DNA from: Larkinella knui
Lineage (GTDB): Bacteria; Bacteroidota; Bacteroidia; Cytophagales; Spirosomataceae
Direction: 5' to 3'
DNA length: 64,000 nucleotides
Assembly: GCF_003858645.1 (NCBI RefSeq)
Contig: NZ_RQJP01000001.1
Span: 310,001-374,000, forward strand
The notes under the pieces are model-generated. The model had not been told where the DNA came from. It saw nothing but the letters and a program-made list of their open reading frames with translations, and did no database searches. The position numbers and the translations under genes were made by a program. This document shows positions 17,220-24,888 of the stretch, one piece after another; position 1 is the stretch's first letter; the number at the start of each line of letters is the position of its first letter.

Positions 17220-18098
17220 TTAATATAAATCATCCAGGGATAAACGTAAATACCGGTGAACGGCCTGGAAGGTGCTGATTAAACCGATAATAATGCCCAG
17301 AATAATAACGGCCCCGAGCAAATAGGCAATTTTTTCGGGCTCCTGCAAGGTGGCCAAACCGTCAATATTCCGGAGGGCAACCTGCAACAAAATAAACAGG
17401 AGGGATGCCGCAATAAGACCGCTTAAAAGGCCCTGCGTCATTCCGCGACGCAGAAACGGAAGCTGAATGAAACCGTTCGTGGCCCCAACCAGCTGCATAC
17501 TCCGGATCAATAACCGCTGTGAATACAGGGCCAGCCGGATGGTATTATTCATCAGAACGATGATGATGACCAGCATAATCACCGCAAAAACCGACATGAT
17601 GATGTAGATTTTGGTGATGTTTTTGTTGATTTCATCGACGATATTTTCCTGGTAAATGACTTCAAAAACGCCGTTGACGCTTTCGAGGTCGGCTTTCACA
17701 TCCTGAAGCCGGGATTCCTCAAAATAATCTTCCTGCAACTTGATGCGGTAGCTGTCGCGGAGCGGATTTTCGTTCAGGAAATTAGTGAAGTTTTCTTTGG
17801 TGTCGGCCATGAATTCCTTGGCGGCCACGTCCTTGCTGACAAAAGTAACCTGTGGAGTCGTGCCGTTGTAGAGCACGTACGGTTTTTTGATGACTTCTGC
17901 GTGTAGTTTTTCGAGCTTGTCAGCATCCAGATCTTTGTCCAGAAACACCCGCACTTCGTTGTTTTCCCGGATGTAGCGTACCAATTTCTTTGATTGCAGC
18001 ACGAGCATTCCGCAAAAGCCAATCAAAAACAAAGCCGAAGTCAGGCTGAAAAGAATCATCCCGCTCGGATACGCACCCACTTTCTTTTTTGAAGCCAT
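17220..18098 (-). CDS. ftsX: Cell division protein FtsX-like permease
   Basis: This 292-residue protein has the FtsX topology: cytoplasmic N-terminus, a first helix (about 14-35), an extracellular domain (about 36-165) and three C-terminal helices, ending RYLRLSLDDLY. With FtsE (not in this window) it forms an ABC-type complex that activates peptidoglycan hydrolases at the septum. It is the first gene of the operon with DUF3098, uppP, truB and ribF. A good Bacteroidota promoter (TTG, 18 bases, TATTTTTG) lies about 48-76 bases upstream. No truncation is seen. Confidence 0.92.
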   Translation of the reverse strand: MASKKKVGAYPSGMILFSLTSALFLIGFCGMLVLQSKKLVRYIRENNEVRVFLDKDLDADKLEKLHAEVIKKPYVLYNGTTPQVTFVSKDVAAKEFMADTKENFTNFLNENPLRDSYRIKLQEDYFEESRLQDVKADLESVNGVFEVIYQENIVDEINKNITKIYIIMSVFAVIMLVIIIVLMNNTIRLALYSQRLLIRSMQLVGATNGFIQLPFLRRGMTQGLLSGLIAASLLFILLQVALRNIDGLATLQEPEKIAYLLGAVIILGIIIGLISTFQAVHRYLRLSLDDLY

Positions 18099-18145
18099 AT
18101 AAAACTCCGTCGGGCAGTTTCATCCCGCCATACCGACATCCGTCA

Positions 18146-18174
18146 CAAAAATACGGATTTTGCCCAAACCCCAA
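18146..18174 (-). promoter_or_regulatory. Probable Bacteroidota promoter of the ftsX operon
   Basis: Read on the minus strand, TTG (18174-18172) is followed after 18 bases by TATTTTTG (18153-18146), an exact TAnnTTTG -7 element. The predicted start near 18139 leaves a leader of about 40 bases before ftsX. The spacing is within the range reported for the main sigma factor of Bacteroidota. Confidence 0.6.
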
Positions 18175-18240
18175 CCCATTCTGTCGTTTAGAGACGGGAG
18201 ATTTAGGAAAAATTAAGAATTAGGTGCGTCTTTCGGAACG

Positions 18241-18624
18241 TTATTCCTGGTCAACACCGACGCGGATGGGCGTTAGCTGGTCCATTTCTTCCAGTTCAAA
18301 CAGCCGCGATCGGATTAAGAAGCGAACCCCAAGCGGTATTTCGAGCGAAAAACTGGCACCCCGGCCGGGCGTTACGTCGATAGTCAGCTGGGTATGTTTC
18401 CAATATTCAAATTGATCTTCCGACATATAAAAGTCGCAGCCGTGAATCTGGCCGAGCCAGACGTCGGAGGAGCCAATCAGGAAGTCGCCTTTTTCAAAAC
18501 ACATGGGCGAAGAGCCATCACAGCACCCTCCGCTCTGGTGGAACATCAGTTCGCCGTGCTCCCGGCGCAGTTTGTCGATGATGATTTCGCCCGCCTTCGT
18601 AACCTCAACGCGTGATATTTCCAT
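18241..18624 (-). CDS. DUF779 family protein
   Basis: This 127-residue protein carries the conserved cysteine cluster HQSGGCCDGSSPMCF (about 29-43) and the GCDFYMS and YWKHTQLTIDV segments of DUF779. The family is typically encoded next to class-3-like aldehyde/acetaldehyde dehydrogenases, as here. The cysteines suggest a metal or redox role, but no activity is established. It is the gene downstream of the dehydrogenase (18724-20262), separated by 99 bases filled by a 30-bp hairpin, so its expression may be reduced relative to the dehydrogenase. It has no signal or membrane segment. Confidence 0.82.
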   Translation of the reverse strand: MEISRVEVTKAGEIIIDKLRREHGELMFHQSGGCCDGSSPMCFEKGDFLIGSSDVWLGQIHGCDFYMSEDQFEYWKHTQLTIDVTPGRGASFSLEIPLGVRFLIRSRLFELEEMDQLTPIRVGVDQE

Positions 18625-18639
18625 GTTTTTGTGAATGGG

Positions 18640-18716
18640 TGAATGAGCGAATGAGTGATTGAGTGAATAAAAAAGCAGGCGTCAGCTATTCACTCAATCA
18701 CTCATTCGCTCATTCA
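18640..18716. terminator. 30-bp perfect hairpin between ALDH and DUF779 genes
   Basis: Arms at 18640-18669 and 18687-18716 are exact complements with a 17-base loop. The left arm is built of near-repeats of GAATGAG/GATTGAG. It sits in the 99-base gap between two minus-strand genes and could attenuate or terminate transcription, or stabilise the mRNA end. No strong T-tract follows on the minus strand, so termination is inferred. Confidence 0.6.
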
Positions 18717-18723
18717 CAATTGA

Positions 18724-20262
18724 TTAAAAGAATCCCAGTTTATTCTTGCTGTAGGAAATCAGCAGGTTTTTCGACTGGCGGTAGTGGTTGAGCATCGACA
18801 GGTGGTTTTCACGGCCAAAGCCCGACTTCTTGTACCCGCCAAATGATGCGTGCGCCGGATAATTATGATAGCAATTGACCCAAACCCGACCCGCCTGAAT
18901 GGCCCGCGGAACCTGGTACAACTCGTGGGCGTCGCGCGTCCAGACCCCCGCACCCAAGCCATACAGCGTATCGTTAGCCATTTCAATGGCTTCGTCGACG
19001 GTTTTGTAGGTGGTAGCCGAAACCACGGGACCGAAAATCTCTTCCTGGAAAATCCGCATTTTATTGTTGCCCTTGAAAATCGTCGGCTCAATGTAATACC
19101 CATTTTCCAACCCATTGTTCAGTTTGGCCGCACCACCGCCGGTCATGATTTCGGCCCCTTCCTGTTTGCCAATGTCAATGTAAGACAGAATTTTTTCGTA
19201 CTGGTCATTGGAAGCCTGAGCGCCCATCATGGTGGTTGTATCGAGCGGATGGCCCAGTTTGATGGCTTTGGTGCGTTCGATCACCCGTTCCATAAAACCG
19301 TCGAAAATACTTTCGTGGACCAGTAAACGGGACGGACAGGTGCAGATTTCGCCCTGGTTGAGCGCGAACATGACGGCCCCTTCGATGCACTTATCGAAAA
19401 ACGCATCGTCGGCATCCATGATCGATGGCAGGAAAATATTGGGCGATTTGCCACCGAGTTCCATCGTAACCGGAATCAGGTTTTCCGACGCGTATTGCAT
19501 AATCAGCCGGCCGGTGGTGGTTTCGCCCGTGAAAGCCACTTTGGCGATCCGTTTCGATTGGGCCAGCGGTTTTCCCGCTTCCGGCCCGAAACCGTTGATG
19601 ACGTTGATGACGCCGGGAGGAACGACGTTTTCGATCAACTCCATCAGGACCAGAATTGAGGTTGGCGTTTGTTCGGCGGGTTTCAACACCACACAGCAGC
19701 CCGCGGCTAGGGCCGGAGCGAGTTTCCAGGTGGCCATCAGCAGCGGAAAATTCCACGGAATGATCTGGGCCACTACGCCAATCGGCTCTTTGATAATCAT
19801 CGAAACCGTATCGGCGTCCAGTTCCGAAACTGATCCTTCTTCGGCCCGGATGACGCCGGCAAAATACCGGAAGTGATCGACTACCAGGGGCAAGTCGGCG
19901 GCCATCGTTTCCCGGACGGCCTTGCCGTTTTCGACGGTTTCGACCCGGGCCAGGAATTCGAGATTTTTCTCAACAATGTCGGCTATTTTCAATAAAATAT
20001 TGCTGCGTTCGGTGGCCGACGTGCGCGACCAGGTCGCAAACGCTTTGTGGGCCGCATCGACCGCCAACTCAACGTCGGCGGCTTTTGAACGGGGCATTCG
20101 CGAAATCAGGCTGTCGTCGATGGGTGAATTATTTTCAAAGTATTCACCACCGACGGGCGGCACCCACTTGCCACCAATAAAGTTTTCATACTGATTCTTG
20201 AATTGCGGTCGTTCCAGTTGGGTAGCCGGGCGGGTGGCCACGGGTGCTTCTAAGGTTTCCAT
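18724..20262 (-). CDS. NAD-dependent (acet)aldehyde dehydrogenase
   Basis: This 512-residue ALDH is of the AldA/ExaC type. The cofactor region includes [17 protein letters not shown] and FTGETTTGR (about 244-252). Glu268 in [12 protein letters not shown] is the general base, and Cys307 in NQGEICTC is the nucleophile. The C-terminus has [19 protein letters not shown] and GRENH, typical of acetaldehyde/chloroacetaldehyde dehydrogenases. It oxidises short-chain aldehydes to acids in the cytoplasm. A DUF779 gene follows and a divergent AraC-family regulator lies 223 bases upstream, a common arrangement for aldehyde-inducible modules. The substrate is inferred from family only. Confidence 0.92.
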   Translation of the reverse strand: METLEAPVATRPATQLERPQFKNQYENFIGGKWVPPVGGEYFENNSPIDDSLISRMPRSKAADVELAVDAAHKAFATWSRTSATERSNILLKIADIVEKNLEFLARVETVENGKAVRETMAADLPLVVDHFRYFAGVIRAEEGSVSELDADTVSMIIKEPIGVVAQIIPWNFPLLMATWKLAPALAAGCCVVLKPAEQTPTSILVLMELIENVVPPGVINVINGFGPEAGKPLAQSKRIAKVAFTGETTTGRLIMQYASENLIPVTMELGGKSPNIFLPSIMDADDAFFDKCIEGAVMFALNQGEICTCPSRLLVHESIFDGFMERVIERTKAIKLGHPLDTTTMMGAQASNDQYEKILSYIDIGKQEGAEIMTGGGAAKLNNGLENGYYIEPTIFKGNNKMRIFQEEIFGPVVSATTYKTVDEAIEMANDTLYGLGAGVWTRDAHELYQVPRAIQAGRVWVNCYHNYPAHASFGGYKKSGFGRENHLSMLNHYRQSKNLLISYSKNKLGFF

Positions 20263-20485
20263 GGAATAAGAATATGTTAAACTGATTTTCTAAATTTGAA
20301 TTGTGACAAATTTTGCCGAAATCGTTCTAAAGTTTTTTCGGTATTGTCTCAAAAACTTGCGCTATGATCTCTTTATGCTTGTAAAGAATAGCGATTCAAA
20401 AAAGAGAAACGCCCGAAAGGGGACCGGTTTTTGGGAGCCAACCGACCCGGAATCGGATTTGTAAACTGAATAGAACCAGTAATTT

Positions 20486-21415
20486 ATGTCATCGGGAAGA
20501 AAGTCATTGTCGAATTCGGACGCCTTACCGGCCTGGGGTGGCCGTTTGGATGCACTTGTCGAAAATAAACTGACATTAAGCCATGATGTGGCCGAGTTGC
20601 ATCTGTATGAAACCTTTCAGCGGGCGCAACTGGTGGAACTAACATTTGATTCTCCGGTTCTGACCAGCATGTTGACAGGAAAGAAGGTAATGCACATCGA
20701 TGCGCTGAAACCGTTCGACTACCTGCCCGGTGAATCGCTGGTTTTACCGGCCAACAAGCCGATGAAAATTGACTTTCCGGAAGCCACGCTTCAGTCGCCA
20801 ACGCGCTGCCTTGCGCTGACGATTTCAGACGAATTTATTCAGCAGACGGTCAACCACCTGAATGAAGAATACCCGCGTTGTGAGCCGAGCGAAGTGTGGG
20901 AAGTGAATACCAATAATTATCATTTACAGAACAACTTCGAAATCAGCTCACTGATCGATAAAATCATCCGGCTTTACCGGGAAAACAATGTGTTGAAACC
21001 GTTCTTCATTCATAACTCGCTGGAAGAACTGATCGTGCGGCTCATGCAGACGCAGGCCCGGCGGGTGCTGGTCGATCAGGCGCGGAAATACATGAGTTCG
21101 CACCGGCTGGCCTTTGTGGTGGAGTATATTCGCAACAATCTGACGAAGGCATTGGCGATCGAAGAATTGTCCAATCAGGCCTGTTTATCCAAGTCGCATT
21201 TTTTTCGGTTGTTCAAAAATGAACTTGGCATTTCGCCGATCCAGTTTATTCTTCAGGAACGCATCCGGCTGGCCAAACAGATTTTAAGCAATCCGGCCAA
21301 GTCGATAACGGATGCCTGTTATGAATCTGGCTTCAACAGCCTGACGCATTTTAGCAGTGCCTTCCGAACCGTCGAACGCATCAGCCCCCGTCAGTATAAG
21401 CAGCAATTGTCGTAA
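20486..21415 (+). CDS. AraC-family regulator of the aldehyde dehydrogenase module
   Basis: This 309-residue protein has an AraC_N-type sensor domain (about 20-190) and a C-terminal double helix-turn-helix (about 215-309). The DNA-binding part includes LAIEELSNQACLSKSHFFRLFK and ISPRQYKQQ. It is divergent from the dehydrogenase gene, from which 223 bases separate it, so local activation of that operon is the natural guess. Its stop is six bases from the convergent doxX-like gene with no hairpin between. Ligand unknown. Confidence 0.87.
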   Translation: MSSGRKSLSNSDALPAWGGRLDALVENKLTLSHDVAELHLYETFQRAQLVELTFDSPVLTSMLTGKKVMHIDALKPFDYLPGESLVLPANKPMKIDFPEATLQSPTRCLALTISDEFIQQTVNHLNEEYPRCEPSEVWEVNTNNYHLQNNFEISSLIDKIIRLYRENNVLKPFFIHNSLEELIVRLMQTQARRVLVDQARKYMSSHRLAFVVEYIRNNLTKALAIEELSNQACLSKSHFFRLFKNELGISPIQFILQERIRLAKQILSNPAKSITDACYESGFNSLTHFSSAFRTVERISPRQYKQQLS

Positions 21416-21421
21416 GCGGTT

Positions 21422-21856
21422 TTAGTGCTCGTGCCGGCGCATGTAGTCATCCATTGAGAACTTGCCGGAACCGACCACCAGAAAAAGCAACATCAGCCCC
21501 AGCACAACGATCGATAACCAAAGTTCCGAATTCAGCGCGGAGAAGCCTTTGCTGATGTTGATGAAAAAAACCGCTCCCACCAGAATCGGTAATTGAGCCA
21601 GAATGGCCAGCCGTGTCAGGCAACCGCAGGCGATCAGCAAACCGCCCACCAGATGGGCGAACGCTACGTAGTGAACCAGAATAACCGGTGTCAACCCAAA
21701 CCGGCTGCCGCCAACGAGCGAGGAAAGATACGTGGTGTCACCAATGAAACTAATTCCTTTCAGGAACAGGATAATTCCCAGCATAATGCGAAGAGCGTCA
21801 ATCCAGGCGGGATGGTGTGTATCACCCCAGTGTTCAACCCGTTGTAGAACATTCAT
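21422..21856 (-). CDS. DoxX family membrane protein
   Basis: This 144-residue protein has four hydrophobic helices and the DoxX pattern: RIMLGIILFLKGISF in the first helix, then GSRFGLTPVILVHYVAFAHLVGGLLIACGC (about 50-79). DoxX proteins occur in oxidative-stress and quinone-related contexts; the biochemical role is usually unclear. The C-terminus is short, hydrophilic and His-rich (RRHEH). A palindrome CCTAAGTTAGG lies 26 bases upstream and may be an operator for a redox-sensing regulator. It converges with the AraC gene. Confidence 0.82.
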   Translation of the reverse strand: MNVLQRVEHWGDTHHPAWIDALRIMLGIILFLKGISFIGDTTYLSSLVGGSRFGLTPVILVHYVAFAHLVGGLLIACGCLTRLAILAQLPILVGAVFFINISKGFSALNSELWLSIVVLGLMLLFLVVGSGKFSMDDYMRRHEH

Positions 21857-21881
21857 GGCTTAGCTTTTTTGGTATAACTAG

Positions 21882-21892
21882 CCTAAGTTAGG
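21882..21892. promoter_or_regulatory. Palindrome upstream of doxX-like gene, possible operator
   Basis: CCTAAGTTAGG is a perfect 11-base palindrome centred about 31 bases before the DoxX start codon, in an AT-rich leader. Position and symmetry suit a repressor site. No cognate regulator (for example HxlR or MarR family) is encoded beside it. Confidence 0.3.
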
Positions 21893-21999
21893 TATTTTTA
21901 TTAGACAAAAGCAAGATTTAGTTGTGATATTTTTTATGGAATGAGACCCTCTCAGCGAATGGGTGAGTGATTGGCATAAATGGCGGGATTGCTTGCCGA

Positions 22000-24156
22000 T
22001 TAAATAATTTTGGGGCACTTTGTGCTTCCTGCCAGCCGGGATCGCCGGGGTTTGGGCATCCGTTTGCTGGTGAGCCGGATCGGTTCCGGGGCTTTGGCTT
22101 TAGAAGGCGTAACGATGATTTCCATCGACAGCAGGTCGTCCAGCGGCCGGTAATCCGGTGGGGTTGGCGCGTCAGTCTGAACGGGAAAATAGTGATCGCC
22201 CGGAAACTCGTAGCGGTCGAAATCGTAGTCGTAGAGATAAATATTGATGTAACCGTCTTTGCTATATTTTGAACTGATTGAGTTCGTTGGCATCAAATTC
22301 TGAGCCTGAATAATATCCGGTCGTTTTGCCAGCGAGTCCTTAAAATACTCTTTATAAACCTTGTAGCGGTTAAACTGGTAGACCATACTGGCCGAATCAA
22401 TCGTCATGGCAATGTCCAGGTAATGCCGCCCAAACTCGCCTTTTCCATTGCGTGCATACAGTACGCCCAAATTATTGATGGCACTTTTGTCCAGGTGACC
22501 CAGGTAACTCGTAATGGCTTTGTCGAATTCTTCCGTGTTTTTATAAACGTTTCCTAAATTATTGAAGTACGTTTTATGGGTTGAGTCAAGGTCGCGCGAC
22601 CGCTCGTAATCGCGAACGGAGCGATAATAGTATTGTTTCGCGTTGTGAAAATCCTTCTGTTTTTCGTGTTTCAGGGCCAGATACGACCGAACAATTCCCC
22701 GGTTATTGTACAGAAACGCTTTGTGATGCCCCCGGTTGATGACACTGTCGAGCACCGATTCGGCCTGTTCAATGCGGTCTTTTTCCAGTAATGAAATGGA
22801 TAGTCCATTCAACGCATTCAGATTCAGTCGGTTATGGTGTAGCGCCCAGGAAAAATTGTCATAGGCTTCTTCCATATTTCCGGACTTTAAATACATGTTT
22901 CCCTTGTTGGTCAGCATGCGATCGTTTTGCGGAGACAAGCGGATGGCTTTTTCCAAATACACTAAGGTGTAGCGGTAACTATCTTTTTTCCGATACACCT
23001 CACTAGCGCCTGCGTAAGCCGCCGGGTGGTCTTTGTTCAACCGCATGGCGGTATTTAAATTCACCAAAGCCGTGTCTAACTGATTCAATTCCAGGTGCGT
23101 AAGTCCACGACTCAGAAAGCAATCGGCCAGGTCTTTTTCTTTTTCATTGAATAAGTCCGGTGCCTGGGCAAAATGTTCCATCGCTTCCTCGTGTAAACCC
23201 TGCCGGTGGCTAACGACACCCAGGCCGAGGTGAATGTGCTGGTTATCAGGGTCTAAAGCCAGCGCGGTTTCAAACTCAATTCGGGCTGAGCGGTAATCGC
23301 GAATGCTGCATAGGGCGTTGCCAAGGCCCGTGCGGGCCTGAATCCACTGGGGACGAAACTGCACTGCCCGGCGGTATTCGGCTACGGCTTTGGTAAATTC
23401 TTTCTGACCATACAAGGCATTCGCCAGGCCGAAGCGGGCGGAAGCCTGAAACGTACGGTCGCCCGACAGCAGATAATTGGTAAACTTTTCGGCAGCTTCT
23501 TCATACTGCTTCAGCCCCAGGAGTGCATTCCCGATCCGAACCGGCAGCATGTGGGTGAGTTCCGGCTCTTTTTCAGCGGCCTCATACGCGCGAAGTGCTT
23601 CCCGGTATTTTCCTAAACCCAGCAACGCATCGCCTTTAACCAGCCGGTAAACCGCTTCGCCGGGTCGCATCCGAACTACCTCCGCAGCCAGCCGATGGGC
23701 TTCTTCAAATTCGCCGGCGTGAAGATGCGCAACGGCCCGATTGAAGGATACTTTATCGGCTCCTTTGCCACCGGAGGCCGTCTCCAGCAAAGCCATACCC
23801 ACTTTAACATCGCCACTCATGCAAAAAAATATGCCTTGATTGGCCTGTGCGTGCGGAAAAGCCGGGATTTGTTGCAGGAGTTGATTGGCTTCTTCATACC
23901 GTTTCAAACGACTCAGGATAATGGCCTGATTGTAAAGCAGTGTATCGGAAGGGCGACCGGCAGAAGCCCGTTGCAGCAGTTGCAGGGCGCCGGAATAGTT
24001 CTTGTTCCGGGCCAGTTTAATGGCGGTATTGTTTAAACGCGAAACGGAATCCGCATCCGGTTTTAAATCAGAAACCGTCCCGAATGACTTCCCTGCTATC
24101 GATTGAAAAACGATAAAACACAACAATACACTAGCAGGGCGTAAAAGTTTCGGCAT
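22000..24156 (-). CDS. Secreted tetratricopeptide-repeat protein
   Basis: This 718-residue protein starts with a probable signal peptide (about 1-26, ending near IAGKSFG), then about a dozen TPR units from about residue 40 to 580. Examples are YREALRAYEAAEKE, YEEAAEKFTNYLLSG, FTKAVAEYRRAVQFRPQWIQA and FDKAITSYLGHL. The final 140 residues are not TPR and end in a basic, proline-containing tail. TPR arrays mediate protein-protein contacts, so this is likely a periplasmic or envelope scaffold. There is no catalytic domain and no operon partner. A weak promoter match lies 27-57 bases upstream. Confidence 0.8.
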   Translation of the reverse strand: MPKLLRPASVLLCFIVFQSIAGKSFGTVSDLKPDADSVSRLNNTAIKLARNKNYSGALQLLQRASAGRPSDTLLYNQAIILSRLKRYEEANQLLQQIPAFPHAQANQGIFFCMSGDVKVGMALLETASGGKGADKVSFNRAVAHLHAGEFEEAHRLAAEVVRMRPGEAVYRLVKGDALLGLGKYREALRAYEAAEKEPELTHMLPVRIGNALLGLKQYEEAAEKFTNYLLSGDRTFQASARFGLANALYGQKEFTKAVAEYRRAVQFRPQWIQARTGLGNALCSIRDYRSARIEFETALALDPDNQHIHLGLGVVSHRQGLHEEAMEHFAQAPDLFNEKEKDLADCFLSRGLTHLELNQLDTALVNLNTAMRLNKDHPAAYAGASEVYRKKDSYRYTLVYLEKAIRLSPQNDRMLTNKGNMYLKSGNMEEAYDNFSWALHHNRLNLNALNGLSISLLEKDRIEQAESVLDSVINRGHHKAFLYNNRGIVRSYLALKHEKQKDFHNAKQYYYRSVRDYERSRDLDSTHKTYFNNLGNVYKNTEEFDKAITSYLGHLDKSAINNLGVLYARNGKGEFGRHYLDIAMTIDSASMVYQFNRYKVYKEYFKDSLAKRPDIIQAQNLMPTNSISSKYSKDGYINIYLYDYDFDRYEFPGDHYFPVQTDAPTPPDYRPLDDLLSMEIIVTPSKAKAPEPIRLTSKRMPKPRRSRLAGSTKCPKII

Positions 24157-24182
24157 TGGCGGCTTTTATTAGGACGGGCAGG

Positions 24183-24213
24183 TGAAGATACAGTTTTTGG
24201 TTTTATGAGCCAA
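24183..24213 (-). promoter_or_regulatory. Weak promoter candidate for the TPR gene
   Basis: On the minus strand TTG (24213-24211) is followed after 20 bases by TATCTTCA (24190-24183), matching TAnnTTTG at six of eight positions including fixed T and A. The predicted start lies about 20 bases before the TPR gene. Confidence 0.3.
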
Positions 24214-24413
24214 AAAAAGTAAGCTGCCGGTACTTTTGAGCAGGCAGTTCGTCTGGAAAATGAAAGGGAATTTTACTTAAGCGAAATTCTGGCGGGTATA
24301 ATTCAAGATTAATTTGTGATGGGGATCATTAAATAATACAAAATTTATTTTTAGTAGTGAATACTAATTAATTGAGTCTGATAATTAAATAGTATGAAAC
24401 TTGAATGAACATC

Positions 24414-24421
24414 TATCTTTG
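24414..24421 (+). promoter_or_regulatory. -7 element for the small lipoprotein gene
   Basis: TATCTTTG is an exact TAnnTTTG match, 30 bases before the ATG at 24452. No TTG lies at the ideal upstream distance (the nearest is only 10 bases away at 24401), so the -33 element is unclear. Confidence 0.45.
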
Positions 24422-24451
24422 CTGCGTAATAACCCTTAAACTCAATTCTAA

Positions 24452-24820
24452 ATGAAAACAATTTACACACAAGTTTCCCGTACTTTTTTAGGTTTTACTT
24501 TCTTAACGTGCGTGTTTGGAAGTTGCACCGTGCCCGATCATTATCGGGTTGATTCCTGTTCACAAATTAGTGCCATGCTGGCCGGTTGCTCGGGTGGCTA
24601 TCAACTGTTTGTTACCATCAATACCACAACGAATGATCCCATCGGCGCTGTTCCTGCCGCTGATGCGCCTGCCGTGCTTGATCCAAATGAGATTTCTTCG
24701 GCAGGGGATGATTGCCTTTATAAAGGCAACAAAATAGCGCCATCCAAAGAAGCGACTAGTCTTATAATTACAAAACCGACCTTTCAGTATCAGTATAAAT
24801 GCGCGCCTAAAGTTCGGTAA
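24452..24820 (+). CDS. Small cysteine-containing lipoprotein of unknown function
   Basis: This 122-residue product has a signal peptide ending in the lipobox FGSC, with Cys25 as the lipidated residue. The mature part has four further cysteines (36, 46, 88 and 117), enough for two disulfides, and no family I recognise. It is a monocistronic unit with its own -7 box 30 bases upstream and an excellent terminator just after the stop. It is flanked by the divergent TPR gene and a convergent glucosidase gene. Surface or periplasmic exposure is inferred from the lipobox; function is unknown. Confidence 0.75.
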   Translation: MKTIYTQVSRTFLGFTFLTCVFGSCTVPDHYRVDSCSQISAMLAGCSGGYQLFVTINTTTNDPIGAVPAADAPAVLDPNEISSAGDDCLYKGNKIAPSKEATSLIITKPTFQYQYKCAPKVR

Positions 24821-24827
24821 ATTAGAT

Positions 24828-24888
24828 GGTCAAAGGTTTAGGAAGGCGTTTTAAACTTCTGTCTTCCTAAACCTTTGACCGTTTTTTT
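24828..24888. terminator. Intrinsic terminator after the small lipoprotein gene
   Basis: Exact 18-base arms (24828-24845 and 24863-24880) are followed on the plus strand by seven T residues (24882-24888). It overlaps the last codons of the convergent glucosidase gene, so it could terminate both. Confidence 0.9.
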
